A stretch of DNA of 64,000 nucleotides from UBA877 sp035506155 (GCA_035506155.1 DATJPX010000161.1:1-64000); one strand, 5' to 3'. Positions 17,999 to 26,603 are shown, counted from the first letter of the stretch. Made by a program: numbers and translations. The notes: a model not told the origin generated them from the letters alone.

Positions 17999-18538
17999 AT
18001 GTCCAAGAGACTGTTGATCCCCATTGCCGTCCTGTTCCTGATCGTGGCCTGCATTTCCGGCCCAAGCGCCACGTCGATCCCGGCCGTGACGGACGCGACT
18101 GACCAGAATCCAACCGCGGATCTGAATCCGACCATCGACCCGGCCCACCAGCCCTACCTCCCGAACCCGCAGATGACCCCCGGCGATGTCCTGGACGTCA
18201 GCATCACGGACATCTGCACGCCCGGCTATTCCTCCAAAGTCCGCAACGTGCCCGATAGTGTCAAGACCCAAGTCTACCTGGAGTACGGCATCCCCTCCCA
18301 CCAGCCCGGCGACTACGAAGTCGACCATCTGGTCAGCCTGGAGCTGGGCGGATCGAACTCGATCAAAAACTTGTGGCCCGAGCCTTACCACGGGGACCTG
18401 AACGCCCATGTCAAGGACAAGCTGGAAAACAAGCTGCACGATATGGTCTGCAACGGCGAGATCAACCTGGAATCGGCCCAGCATGAAATTGCCACCGATT
18501 GGGTCGCCGCTTACATAAAGTACATCGGACAGCCGTAA
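17999..18538 (+). CDS. Secreted lipoprotein with an HNH-nuclease-like domain
   Basis: The 179-residue product has a lipoprotein signal (FLIVAC, Cys18) and a low-complexity linker to about residue 60. The domain that follows contains YEVDHLVSLELGGSNSIKNL and WPEPY. The DH-x-L-x-LGGSN-x-NLWPE pattern is that of HNH/ICP4-like nucleases, where DH and the later Asn/His bind the metal. Two Cys (CTPGY and MVCNG) could form a disulfide. Activity on DNA is not shown; a secreted scavenging nuclease is one possibility. Confidence 0.65.
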   Translation: MSKRLLIPIAVLFLIVACISGPSATSIPAVTDATDQNPTADLNPTIDPAHQPYLPNPQMTPGDVLDVSITDICTPGYSSKVRNVPDSVKTQVYLEYGIPSHQPGDYEVDHLVSLELGGSNSIKNLWPEPYHGDLNAHVKDKLENKLHDMVCNGEINLESAQHEIATDWVAAYIKYIGQP

Positions 18539-18550
18539 AGGAGACCATCT

Positions 18551-18847
18551 TTGCCCGCCAACCGGAAACTGACCCCTTTGCTGGCCGGACGCACCGTCCG
18601 GATGATCGAACAGGCCGAAGCCTTGCTCAACGTCCTTTTCATCGATGGCTCGAGCATGAAGATCAAGATCTCCGCTCCGCCGCCCAGCCTGGAACTGCGG
18701 GACCGCCGGATCCTGAAAGTGCGCCAGGCCGGTACGGTCTTGAACCTGGACTTCGAGGACGAGTCGACCGCCGAGATTCAGATGGCCGAAGCGACCTCGA
18801 GCGTGATGCTGCGGGACGCCAGCGGCGCATTGGAATATGCCGACTGA
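18551..18847 (+). CDS. Small conserved-looking protein of unknown function
   Basis: The 98-residue product starts at a TTG with AAAGGAGA about seven bases upstream, only 12 bp after the HNH-like gene. It is beta-rich, with an FIDGSSMKIKI strand, an ILKVRQAGTVLNLDFED segment and an acidic C-terminus. There are no cysteines, signal peptide or membrane helix. I do not recognise it; the strong ribosome site and tight spacing support expression. Confidence 0.6.
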   Translation: MPANRKLTPLLAGRTVRMIEQAEALLNVLFIDGSSMKIKISAPPPSLELRDRRILKVRQAGTVLNLDFEDESTAEIQMAEATSSVMLRDASGALEYAD

Positions 18848-18872
18848 AAATCCTTTTCCCTGTTGAAATCCA

Positions 18873-19928
18873 ATGAAACGTGTTTTTTTTCCCTTCCGTA
18901 AGACGATCATCTTTTTGACAGCCTTCGGGCTGTTCCTGTCGGGCTGTCAGTCGCCCGCCCCGTCCATCCCGCCGGCGCCGACGGGGACCGCTTCGCCCGT
19001 CCCGACCGAGACGGTCGCCCCCACGCCGACCAATACCGTACTGCCGACATTCACCCCCGAGGCGGCTTGGTACCAACAGCTCGACCCATCCCTGGGCGTG
19101 CTCAGATTTCACTACGCCCAGGTGACGAACAGCAAGGCTCGGATCTACGTCAGCCTGGACGACGCCGTCGCCAGCACCGGCAATTCCGGGCCCTTGGAGA
19201 ATTACCCCGCCTATGTGGCCTACACCACCCGCAAGACCGTCGACGGCCATGACTACTACCTGACCAACTATGGCTGGATGAAAGGCGACGACCTGCAAGA
19301 TTTGACGCCTTCGTCATTCACCGGCTTGCAAATCACCCGTCCGGTAACCTTCCGTTTCGGCTGGGTATTGTCCGAGACCCAGAGCGTCAACTCGGCCGGG
19401 CTCCCCGTCCAGACCTATGAACGCTACCAGGTGGTGCACGAGGTGCCGGCCGGATCGACCAGGGACGGTTTCGTGGCCATCGGAGCGGACGAATGGCTGC
19501 CGGAGAAATCCGTCGCCCTGGTCGACCCGGTGGTTCCCCAGGAAGCCGGGCAGGTCTGCCGATTCATTTATGTCAGCCTGGCGCACCAGACATTGTCGGT
19601 TTACGAAGGCTGCAAGCTGGTCTTCGCCACACTGATTTCCTCCGGCAAGAACTCCTACACCTTCGAAGGTCGATTCGCTATCCTCTATAAGGACCAGCCA
19701 TACAGCGTGATCACCCCTCCGGCCGGGTCGCCCAACGATTACTACATAGAAGGAGTTCCCTACTTCATGTCCTACACCAGCACCAGCTTCGGTTTCCATG
19801 GCGCCTACTGGCACGACAGTTTTGGCTCCCCGGCTTCGCACGGCTGCATCAACCTCGCCCCGGCGGACGCCCACTGGCTGTACGACTGGGCCTACCTGGG
19901 CGATTATGTCTTCATCTCACAAAACTAG
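18873..19928 (+). CDS. L,D-transpeptidase (YkuD) lipoprotein
   Basis: This 351-residue envelope enzyme makes or remodels L,D peptide cross-links. It has a lipobox (LFLSGC, Cys25), a Pro/Thr linker, an SH3-like N-terminal part and a C-terminal YkuD domain. The domain begins near FIYVSLAHQTLSVYEGCKLVFAT and carries the signature S-H323-G-C325-INL, where Cys325 is the nucleophile. Another conserved His is in FGFHGAYWH. Together with the PBP2-like gene upstream it suggests a peptidoglycan-related cluster. Confidence 0.88.
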   Translation: MKRVFFPFRKTIIFLTAFGLFLSGCQSPAPSIPPAPTGTASPVPTETVAPTPTNTVLPTFTPEAAWYQQLDPSLGVLRFHYAQVTNSKARIYVSLDDAVASTGNSGPLENYPAYVAYTTRKTVDGHDYYLTNYGWMKGDDLQDLTPSSFTGLQITRPVTFRFGWVLSETQSVNSAGLPVQTYERYQVVHEVPAGSTRDGFVAIGADEWLPEKSVALVDPVVPQEAGQVCRFIYVSLAHQTLSVYEGCKLVFATLISSGKNSYTFEGRFAILYKDQPYSVITPPAGSPNDYYIEGVPYFMSYTSTSFGFHGAYWHDSFGSPASHGCINLAPADAHWLYDWAYLGDYVFISQN

Positions 19929-19935
19929 GAGTCGC

Positions 19936-20208
19936 ATGGAAATCGTTCAGGACCACAATCCATCCAGGGAAAAGCTGAATGCGCTGGGCGTGTTCTCCTG
20001 GCCGATCTGGGAAAAGGAGAAATCCGATTTCCCCTACTGCTACGAGACCGCCGAGACTTGCTTCATCATCGAAGGACATTTTATCGTCACCCCGGATGGA
20101 GGCGAGCCCGTGGATGTCCGTCCCGGCGACCTGGTCACGTTCCCGGCCGGGCTGTCCTGCCGGTGGAAGATCCTCAGGAAGGTCCGTAAGCATTACCGGT
20201 TTGCCTGA
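19936..20208 (+). CDS. Single-domain cupin (DUF861/Cupin_3-like)
   Basis: The 90-residue protein is a small beta-barrel. The C-terminal cupin strand set is clear: CFIIEGHFIVTPDGG, then VDVRPGDLVTFPAGLSCRWKI. It lacks the full His set of metal-dependent cupins, as EutQ/DUF861 proteins often do. AGGAG lies just upstream of the ATG at 19936, seven bases after the L,D-transpeptidase stop, so the two are likely cotranscribed. Confidence 0.75.
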   Translation: MEIVQDHNPSREKLNALGVFSWPIWEKEKSDFPYCYETAETCFIIEGHFIVTPDGGEPVDVRPGDLVTFPAGLSCRWKILRKVRKHYRFA

Positions 20209-20214
20209 TCGAAA

Positions 20215-20244
20215 AACAGGACTTCGAAATTACGAAGTCCTGTT
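20215..20244. terminator. Bidirectional terminator between convergent genes
   Basis: A perfect 12-bp stem (AACAGGACTTCG / CGAAGTCCTGTT) with a six-base loop is flanked by an A-run on the left and CGTTTTC on the right. It separates the cupin gene from the convergent creatininase gene. Confidence 0.85.
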
Positions 20245-20249
20245 CGTTT

Positions 20250-21362
20250 TCATTGCCTTTGGCTGCGCCGTTCCCGCCGCCGGCGATATTGTTCATGGAT
20301 CTCGGCGACGTGGCCGACTTTTTCGGCAACCGCGGCCTCCAGCCAGAACCGGCCCTTTTCAGCGGTCGCCAGGCTCCCGGCTCCGTACGCCCCGGTGCGG
20401 GTGTCGTCCTCCCAGGGCGGATTGGCCGTCAAGGCGCCGCCCTCGATCCAGTCCATGTAATAGCTGGGGGTGGTGATGAAGTCAGTTTCGTCCACCGCCC
20501 GCTCTAGGTGGACCAGCTCCGGGCGCAGGTGCAGGACGATGGAGGTCTCCAGCTCGCAGGCGTGGCCCATCCCGCCCAGGCCGGACTGGCGTTTGGCTTC
20601 CAGGGCAGCCACGCCCTGCGGTCCCGAGAGGTACAGGAAGGCAGTGGCACAAAAGATCTCCGGATATTTCTCCCCCGCATATTTGACCACATTGACCAGG
20701 AAGGACGAATTGCCGCCGTGTCCGCTCATCAGGTAGAAGCGGGTACAGCCGCCTGCCACCAGCCTATCGACGACCGCCAGCCAGAAATCTTCGAAGGCCC
20801 GCCCGCCGACGTTGAACGTCCCGGGGAAGGAACGCCGGTGCGTGCTGACCCCATACGGGAAGGCCGGCAGGCAAAAGGCATCCTCCGGGGCGGCCGCAGC
20901 CGTGCCCCGGCCGAGGGCCTCGATGATGATCGTATCCGTGGAAAGCGGGGAATGATAGCCGTGCTGCTCGGTATGCCCGATCGGGAGGAGGATCACTTTG
21001 TCGACTGGAATTCCATCCAGGTCGGGATTGCGCTGTGCGTTCGGCAGGATCAGGGTGGACAGGTCCGCCCCCAGGTCGAGTTCCTCGGGCGCCACCACGT
21101 GTACGCTGGCGAAGCCGTCTTCCAGCAAATTCCCCACCAGATTGTGGACCAGCGCGGAAAACACGTCCTTCCGAACCTCCAGCCCGCTTCCACGCCAGCC
21201 AAACGGAATGGCCGGCAAGACGCCAACATCCAGCCGCGTATCGAGGCGTCCGGGCAATTCATCCCAGGATGAGTAATTTCCAAGAGGCAGCACCAGTGGC
21301 AGGTTGCGTGGCAAGGCCGCCACTTCAGGCCAGGTCAGTTCTTCGAAGCGGAAGACGGTCAT
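20250..21362 (-). CDS. Creatininase-family amidohydrolase with a degenerate N-terminal repeat
   Basis: The C-terminal 250 residues are a full creatininase-type domain: ILLPIGHTEQHGYHSPLSTDT (metal His/Asp), FPYGVSTHRRSFPGTFNVGG, SGHGGNSSFLVN and GHACELETS (Glu). Family members hydrolyse cyclic or linear amides such as creatinine, or act in cofactor maturation. The first 110 residues look like a shortened second copy (ELTWPEVAALP, LPLVLPLGNYSSWD, VLPAIPFGW, LVGNLLEDGFASVHVV) lacking the metal motifs. GGAGG supports the ATG at 21362. The substrate is unknown. Confidence 0.8.
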   Translation of the reverse strand: MTVFRFEELTWPEVAALPRNLPLVLPLGNYSSWDELPGRLDTRLDVGVLPAIPFGWRGSGLEVRKDVFSALVHNLVGNLLEDGFASVHVVAPEELDLGADLSTLILPNAQRNPDLDGIPVDKVILLPIGHTEQHGYHSPLSTDTIIIEALGRGTAAAAPEDAFCLPAFPYGVSTHRRSFPGTFNVGGRAFEDFWLAVVDRLVAGGCTRFYLMSGHGGNSSFLVNVVKYAGEKYPEIFCATAFLYLSGPQGVAALEAKRQSGLGGMGHACELETSIVLHLRPELVHLERAVDETDFITTPSYYMDWIEGGALTANPPWEDDTRTGAYGAGSLATAEKGRFWLEAAVAEKVGHVAEIHEQYRRRRERRSQRQ

Positions 21363-21745
21363 TCATTCCTCCACATATAAATTATAGGTATATGGATTCA
21401 GTATTGGTAGTAGGACCTGTGGATAAGTGGATAACTCATCCGGCACCCCAGCAGTGGGAGGCGGGGCGGTGGAGTGCCAACTGCTGGCAGCGATTTTGTT
21501 AGAGAGCTATCCACAGCCTGTGGAAAACTTCAGGAGAACGAAGCGCAGTCTTTCCAGGGCCGAAAAGCCGATTTTTTCCCAATCCAGATTTTGGATATCT
21601 CGTGGGAAGGCGGCCAGATATGGGGGTGCCAAAATCGAACAATTGAGCGGTTTCTCCACAGACCGCGCGGTTTATCCACAGTTTTTGGTCAGTTATCCAC
21701 AGTTTGGGGCCGTTCTTGTCTGAACAGGGGCCCCATATCTGGACT
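21363..21745. other. oriC: Candidate chromosomal replication origin (DnaA-box cluster)
   Basis: This non-coding region holds three perfect DnaA boxes (TTATCCACA at 21672-21680 and 21693-21701; its complement TGTGGATAA at 21418-21426). Four one-mismatch boxes lie at 21426-21434, 21507-21515, 21519-21527 and 21652-21660. Left of the first box, read 3' to 5', come a CCAG spacer, triplets GAT GAT GGT TAT GAC (DnaA-trio-like), and an AT-rich stretch at 21372-21398. This is the order of a bacterial origin unwinding element. A 12-bp inverted repeat (21614-21625 and 21731-21742) brackets the right-hand boxes. dnaN and two parS sites lie within 28 kb. Confidence 0.72.
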
Positions 21746-22741
21746 CTACAAACCCTGGCTGCTGGCGGTTTTCTCGAGCAAATCGTCGATCGCGTCGATG
21801 AAATGGTCCAGGCTGGCAACCTTTTCATCGAACGGCCCCCCGTCCAGGCCGAGCAGCTCGCAGGCCGAGCGCCAGCGGACCTTCCACATCGGCGGCAGGA
21901 TGCAGACCGCGATCGTCCAGGTGAGCATCAGCGGCCAGACCACCGCCTGGGGGGTTTCGCTCGACAGCAGGGACTCGAAGGCCAGCTTGTAATAGCCCAG
22001 CCGCGGGGCGGCGATGCGTTTCTCGACGATCGGGTTGTTCGCCGCCTCGAGGAAGGATTTTTCCCAGTCGGGCAGGAACCCCGCCAGCGCCCCGGCGCTG
22101 ACCCGGTCCGCCCCCAGGAGACTCAGCAGTTGCTGCGCCAGACCGGGCTGCCCGACGGCCCCGGCCCGGGCCGGGAACTGCAACAGGAAGCGCCGCTCGG
22201 GCAGCGGATAGTCCGTCAGCAGGGCGACGGCGTTGGCGGCCAGATGGATGCAGGTCAGGTAAGCCAGGACGAGCTCCGGGCCGGAGGCCTGGCTGGTCTG
22301 CAGGTCGTTCCAGGTCTGGCGGGCGTTGCCTGCCACCCGGCGGGCGCGGGCCAACACGCTGACTGGCTCGTGGAACTTGTCGCGCACCCCGGCTTGGACG
22401 AACTCGAAAAAGTGCTGGGTGACGTAGAGCGGCTGCGGGTCGTAGAGCTCCGGCCCGAGCCAGGGATGGACGCGCAATTCCTTGGGCTTGTCGTACTCGC
22501 TGCGCAGGTTGTGGTGAATGTCCAGGTGGACTTCGGGGCTGACGGCGACGATCTCCCGGCGGGCCTTGGGTTCCTCGGCATGCACCAGGACCAGGTCGAT
22601 GTCGGTGCTGTTGCCCAGGAAGGGATTCTCGGTGCGCAGCGAACCGGTCAGGTAGGCCGCCACCAAGCCAGGTTCTGCGTAGGCGCGTTTCTGGGCGGTC
22701 TCTTTGGCAATACGGATCAGGGCGTCGCGGGTGATGCGCAT
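21746..22741 (-). CDS. Nucleotidyltransferase-domain protein
   Basis: The 331-residue product has a Pol beta-type nucleotidyltransferase N-terminus. YLTGSLRTENPFLGNSTDID contains the G-S helix-turn motif and the D-x-D metal pair (DIDLVLVH), and a third acidic position is likely in VHLDIHHN. The C-terminal half is mostly helical, as in KNTase/HEPN-like partners. It starts 12 bp after the stop of the deoxynucleoside kinase, so the two are probably one operon. The acceptor substrate is unknown. Confidence 0.7.
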   Translation of the reverse strand: MRITRDALIRIAKETAQKRAYAEPGLVAAYLTGSLRTENPFLGNSTDIDLVLVHAEEPKARREIVAVSPEVHLDIHHNLRSEYDKPKELRVHPWLGPELYDPQPLYVTQHFFEFVQAGVRDKFHEPVSVLARARRVAGNARQTWNDLQTSQASGPELVLAYLTCIHLAANAVALLTDYPLPERRFLLQFPARAGAVGQPGLAQQLLSLLGADRVSAGALAGFLPDWEKSFLEAANNPIVEKRIAAPRLGYYKLAFESLLSSETPQAVVWPLMLTWTIAVCILPPMWKVRWRSACELLGLDGGPFDEKVASLDHFIDAIDDLLEKTASSQGL

Positions 22742-22753
22742 AAAAATCCTTGA

Positions 22754-23392
22754 TTACTTGTCGAGCGGGAGCTCTTCCTGGTACGGCGACCAGTTCAGGG
22801 TCTCCCGGATGCGGTTCTCGATCAGGCGCAGGTGTTCCGGGTAGTGAACGAAGTCCAGCGGATCGGTATCGATGGTCAAGACGGGGGTGTTGTCGTAAGG
22901 CCTGGAGAAGAAATCCTCGTACGTCCGGTTGAGCAGGTCGATGTAACCCCGGTCCATGTTGCGCTCGTAGGAGCGGTCGCGCATGGCGATGCGCCCCATC
23001 AGTGTGTCGGTATTGGCCCGCAGGTAGACCAGCAGGTCGGGCAGGGTGATCTTTTCGGCCAGGGCCTCGTGGACCTTGCAGTACATGTCGTGCTCGTCAC
23101 CCTTCAGGTTGATGCGGGCGAAGAGCGAGTCCTTGGCAAAGGTGTAATCGGAGATGAGCGACTTGCCGGTCGCCAGGATCTCCGTGACGGCCCGGCGCTG
23201 CTGATGGTAGCGGCTGAGCAGGAAGAAGATCTGGGTCTGGAAGGCGTAGCGCTCCCGGTCGGCATAGAAATCCGAAAGGAAGGGATTTTCCTCGAAGACC
23301 TCCAGCAGGATCTCGGATTCGAAGGCCGGCTGGAGCAGCCGCGCCAGGGTGGTCTTTCCGACACCGATGACACCTTCGATGGCAATATACAT
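22754..23392 (-). CDS. Deoxynucleoside kinase (dGK/dAK family)
   Basis: This 212-residue enzyme phosphorylates deoxynucleosides for DNA precursor salvage. It has the P-loop IEGVIGVGKTTLA, the EVFEENPFL acidic motif that recognises the sugar, Arg/Gln base-site residues in FQTQIFFLLSRYHQQ, DYTFAKDSLFA (DRS-like position) and the LID region RIAMRDRSYERNM. GGGAGAG precedes the ATG. Its position beside the candidate origin and a nucleotidyltransferase is notable but may be chance. Confidence 0.88.
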   Translation of the reverse strand: MYIAIEGVIGVGKTTLARLLQPAFESEILLEVFEENPFLSDFYADRERYAFQTQIFFLLSRYHQQRRAVTEILATGKSLISDYTFAKDSLFARINLKGDEHDMYCKVHEALAEKITLPDLLVYLRANTDTLMGRIAMRDRSYERNMDRGYIDLLNRTYEDFFSRPYDNTPVLTIDTDPLDFVHYPEHLRLIENRIRETLNWSPYQEELPLDK

Positions 23393-23492
23393 GGTCTCTC
23401 CCGCAGTGAAAATGGTGGGTTAAGGATACCATAAAAGAAAGAAGTAAGAAGGAGATGGGAGGATGAAGAAAAAAGGCCGGACGAATTCATGC

Positions 23493-23521
23493 TTGACTCG
23501 CCCTGCCCGGAAATGTATAAT
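23493..23521 (+). promoter_or_regulatory. Sigma70-type promoter of the valS leader
   Basis: TTGACT (23493-23498) and TATAAT (23516-23521) are separated by exactly 17 bases. This is the best canonical promoter in the window and it lies directly upstream of the T-box. Confidence 0.85.
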
Positions 23522-23529
23522 CCCGTCCA

Positions 23530-23828
23530 TCACTCCTCCGGGAGGAGTAAGCGATCGGAACGCTGATAGAGAAGGAGGCCGTCGGTCGGGTACCGCAGGG
23601 TATCGAGACCTTGGCTGGAAGCCTCCGCAGCAAACCAGTTGCCGAAGTCGCCCGGACGCACTGCTGAAGAAATCTTCGTGAGAGTAGACCAGCACGGGAG
23701 GTCCCGTTACAGGCCGGCCGGATGATCGTCCGGACAGAGTGCACCCTCCCGAGCGAAGTCGAAGGAGAGTGAATTGAGGTGGTACCGCGGCGCCCGCCGT
23801 CCTCATCAGGATGCGGGCGTTTTCATTT
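23530..23828 (+). ncRNA. T-box leader controlling valS
   Basis: The 320-base leader contains the conserved T-box core TGGTACCGCGG (23779-23789), whose complement to the uncharged tRNA acceptor end decides antitermination. It is followed by an intrinsic terminator: CGCCCGC pairs with GCGGGCG around an inner GTCCT/AGGAT stem, then TTTTC (23791-23824). Upstream sequence folds as stem I (GGAGGC near 23575 pairing with GCCTCC near 23620). I could not assign the specifier codon with confidence; GTA and GTC triplets are present in the stem I region. The leader should raise valS transcription when tRNA-Val is uncharged. Confidence 0.88.
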
Positions 23829-23846
23829 CCAGACCGAGGAGTACGA

Positions 23847-26564
23847 ATGACCGAATACCAGTTACCCAAAGCCTACGACTTCAAATCCACCGAGCCACGC
23901 GTCTACGAGATGTGGGAAAAGGGCGGCTACTTCAAGCCGTCCAACGACCCGAACAAGCCGGATTTCGATCCGACCAGGAAGCCCTTCGTCATCTCGATCC
24001 CTCCGCCCAATGTTACGGGGGAACTGCACCTGGGCCACGTCATGTTCGTAGCGATGGAAGACCTGATGATCCGCTACCAGCGCATGAAGGGCATCCCAAC
24101 CCTGTGGGTGCCCGGCACGGACCATGCCGGCATCGCCACGCAGCTCCAGGTGGAAAAGGACCTGCTGCGGACCGAGGAAGTGACCCGCGAAGAGCTGGGC
24201 CGCGAGAAGTTCGTCGAACGCGTCTGGCAGTGGAAGGTCAAGTACCACGACATCATCACCGGCCAGATCCGCAGGATCGGCGCCTCCTGCGACTGGGAGC
24301 GTGAGCGCTTCACCCTGGACGACGGCCTGTCGAAAGCGGTCCGGGAGGCCTTCGTGCGCCTGTATGAGAAGGGCCTGATCTATCGCGGCCCGCGCCTGAT
24401 CAACTGGTCGCCCGGCCTGAAGACGGCCGTCAGCGACCTGGAGGTGGAATACTCCGAGGAGCCGGGGAAGCTGTATTATTTCAAATATATGCTCGCGCCG
24501 GAGACTTCCGAAGCCTCGAAGACTTCGGAAGACTATATCCCTGTCGCCACTACCCGGCCCGAGACCATCCTGGGCGACACGGCCGTGGCCGTCCACCCGG
24601 ACGACGAGCGCTACAAAAAGTTCGTCGGCAAGAAGGTCATCGTCCCGATGCTGGGCCGTGAGATCCCGGTCATCGCCGACGAGTACGTGACGCGTGACTT
24701 CGGCACCGGGGCCCTGAAGATCACCCCTGGCCACGACCCGAACGACTACGAGATCGGCCAGCGCCACAAGCTGCCGGCCCTGTCGATGCTGGACCGGGAA
24801 GCCAAGGTGACCGAGATCGGCGGACCGTATGCCGGCTTGGACCGCTTCGAGGCTCGCAAGAAACTCTGGGCCGATATGAAGGCCGCCGGCCTGGTCATCA
24901 AGGAAGAATCCTACACTCTCAATGTGCCCAGGACCCAACGGGGCGGTGAGATCGTCGAGCCGATGGTCTCCGAGCAGTGGTTCGTCAAGATCGCCCCGCT
25001 GGCCAAGGCTGCCGAAATGGCCGTCCGGGATGGCCGGATCAAGATCATCCCGGAGCGCTTCGAGAAGGTCTATTACAACTGGATGGAGAACATCAAGGAT
25101 TGGTGCATCTCCCGCCAGCTCTGGTGGGGCCACCGCGTCCCGGTCTGGTACTGCGACGACTGCGGCGAGCAGACCTGCGCCCGCATCGATCCGCTCCTGT
25201 GCGCCCACTGCGGCGGCAAGAACATCCACCAGGACCCGGACGTGCTGGACACCTGGTTCTCGTCCGGGCTGTGGCCGTTCTCCACGCTCGGCTGGCCCGA
25301 AGAGACGCCGGATTACAAGTATTTCTACCCGACCACGATGATGGAGACCGGCTACGACATCCTGTTCTTCTGGGTGGCCCGCATGATCATGGACGGCCTG
25401 GAGTTCACCGGCCAGGTGCCGTTCAGCACCGTCTACCTGCACGGCCTGGTGCGCAACGAGGACGGGCAGAAGATGTCCAAGAGCAAGGGCACCGGCATCG
25501 ACCCGCTGCCGGTCATGGAAGAGTTCGGCACGGACGCCCTCCGCTTCACCCTGCTGGTCGGCTCCACGCCCGGCAACGATACCAACCTGAGCCTGAAGAA
25601 GGTCGAGGGCAACCGCAACTTCGCCAACAAGATCTGGAACGCCGGCCGCTTCGTGGTCTCGGCGATCAATTCCGTGCAGGCCGCTGCCAAGGGCGAGCAC
25701 GACTGGAGCCTGGCCGATTCCTGGATCTGGGCCCGCCTGCAGTTCACCGTGCGCGAAGTGGAGCGGCTCTTCCAGGCCTATCAGTATGGCGAGGCCGGCC
25801 GCCAGGTCTATGAATTCTTCTGGAACGATTTCGCCGACTGGTACGTTGAAACCGCCAAGCTGCAAATGGCGGAAGGCGGCGACCGGGCCTTCTACACCGC
25901 CCAGACCCTGGCGCGCGTTTTGGATATCAGCTTACGGCTGCTCCATCCCCTGACCCCCTTCGTCACCGAGGAACTGTGGGGTCACCTGCGCAAGGCCCTG
26001 CTCGGCTCGCCCTTGGCGGACTTGGCCAAGGACTGGCCGCAGGCGCTCATCGTGGCCCCCTGGCCGGAAGTCCGTCCCGAGGAGAAATGGGAAGCCGGGA
26101 AGACGACCGACTTCGCCCTGGTCCAGGAGGTCATCCGGGCGATCCGCAACCTGCGGGCCGAGAAGAAGGTCGCCCCGTCCCGGCGCATCCCGGCCACGCT
26201 GGTGGGCGGATCCAAGGCGGCTTTGCTCGAAGAGCAATCCGGCGTGATCGCCGCCCTGGCCGGCCTCGACCCGGCCCAGGTTTCGATGGTCGCATCCCTG
26301 CCCGCCAAGCCCGAGAATGCCGTCGCCCTGGTGGCCGGGCCGGTCGAGATCTACCTGCCGCTCTCCGGGATGATCGACCTCGACCAGGAAAAAGCCCGCC
26401 TGCAGAAAGAGCTCTCCGATACGGATGCTCAGATCACCCGCCTGGAGAAACTGCTCGGAAGCGACTTTGCCAACAAGGCCCCGGCGGCCGTCGTCCAGAA
26501 GGAACGCGAGCGCCTGGCGGCGTTCAAGGAAACGGCCGCGAAGCTGAAGGCGCAACTGGGCTGA
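23847..26564 (+). CDS. valS: Valyl-tRNA synthetase
   Basis: This class I synthetase charges tRNA-Val. The 905-residue protein has HIGH (PPPNVTGELHLGHV), the CP1 editing domain with TTRPETILGDTAVAVHP, KMSKS (GQKMSKSKGTG), the anticodon-binding helical domain, and a C-terminal coiled coil (about 835-905) that contacts the tRNA elbow. The ATG at 23847 follows GAGGA; an in-frame ATG at 23811 lies inside the terminator hairpin and is rejected. Confidence 0.97.
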   Translation: MTEYQLPKAYDFKSTEPRVYEMWEKGGYFKPSNDPNKPDFDPTRKPFVISIPPPNVTGELHLGHVMFVAMEDLMIRYQRMKGIPTLWVPGTDHAGIATQLQVEKDLLRTEEVTREELGREKFVERVWQWKVKYHDIITGQIRRIGASCDWERERFTLDDGLSKAVREAFVRLYEKGLIYRGPRLINWSPGLKTAVSDLEVEYSEEPGKLYYFKYMLAPETSEASKTSEDYIPVATTRPETILGDTAVAVHPDDERYKKFVGKKVIVPMLGREIPVIADEYVTRDFGTGALKITPGHDPNDYEIGQRHKLPALSMLDREAKVTEIGGPYAGLDRFEARKKLWADMKAAGLVIKEESYTLNVPRTQRGGEIVEPMVSEQWFVKIAPLAKAAEMAVRDGRIKIIPERFEKVYYNWMENIKDWCISRQLWWGHRVPVWYCDDCGEQTCARIDPLLCAHCGGKNIHQDPDVLDTWFSSGLWPFSTLGWPEETPDYKYFYPTTMMETGYDILFFWVARMIMDGLEFTGQVPFSTVYLHGLVRNEDGQKMSKSKGTGIDPLPVMEEFGTDALRFTLLVGSTPGNDTNLSLKKVEGNRNFANKIWNAGRFVVSAINSVQAAAKGEHDWSLADSWIWARLQFTVREVERLFQAYQYGEAGRQVYEFFWNDFADWYVETAKLQMAEGGDRAFYTAQTLARVLDISLRLLHPLTPFVTEELWGHLRKALLGSPLADLAKDWPQALIVAPWPEVRPEEKWEAGKTTDFALVQEVIRAIRNLRAEKKVAPSRRIPATLVGGSKAALLEEQSGVIAALAGLDPAQVSMVASLPAKPENAVALVAGPVEIYLPLSGMIDLDQEKARLQKELSDTDAQITRLEKLLGSDFANKAPAAVVQKERERLAAFKETAAKLKAQLG

Positions 26565-26603
26565 CCCTTTTCCAGATCCGTGCCAAAAAACTTCGTTGAG
26601 AGT

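Noticed and set aside
23463..23681. Short open frames within the valS leader
   Set aside because: They overlap the promoter and T-box structure, lack ribosome sites and have arginine-rich translations typical of chance frames.
23862..25865. A 667-codon open frame on the minus strand
   Set aside because: It lies entirely antisense to valS, which has HIGH, KMSKS and editing motifs in place.
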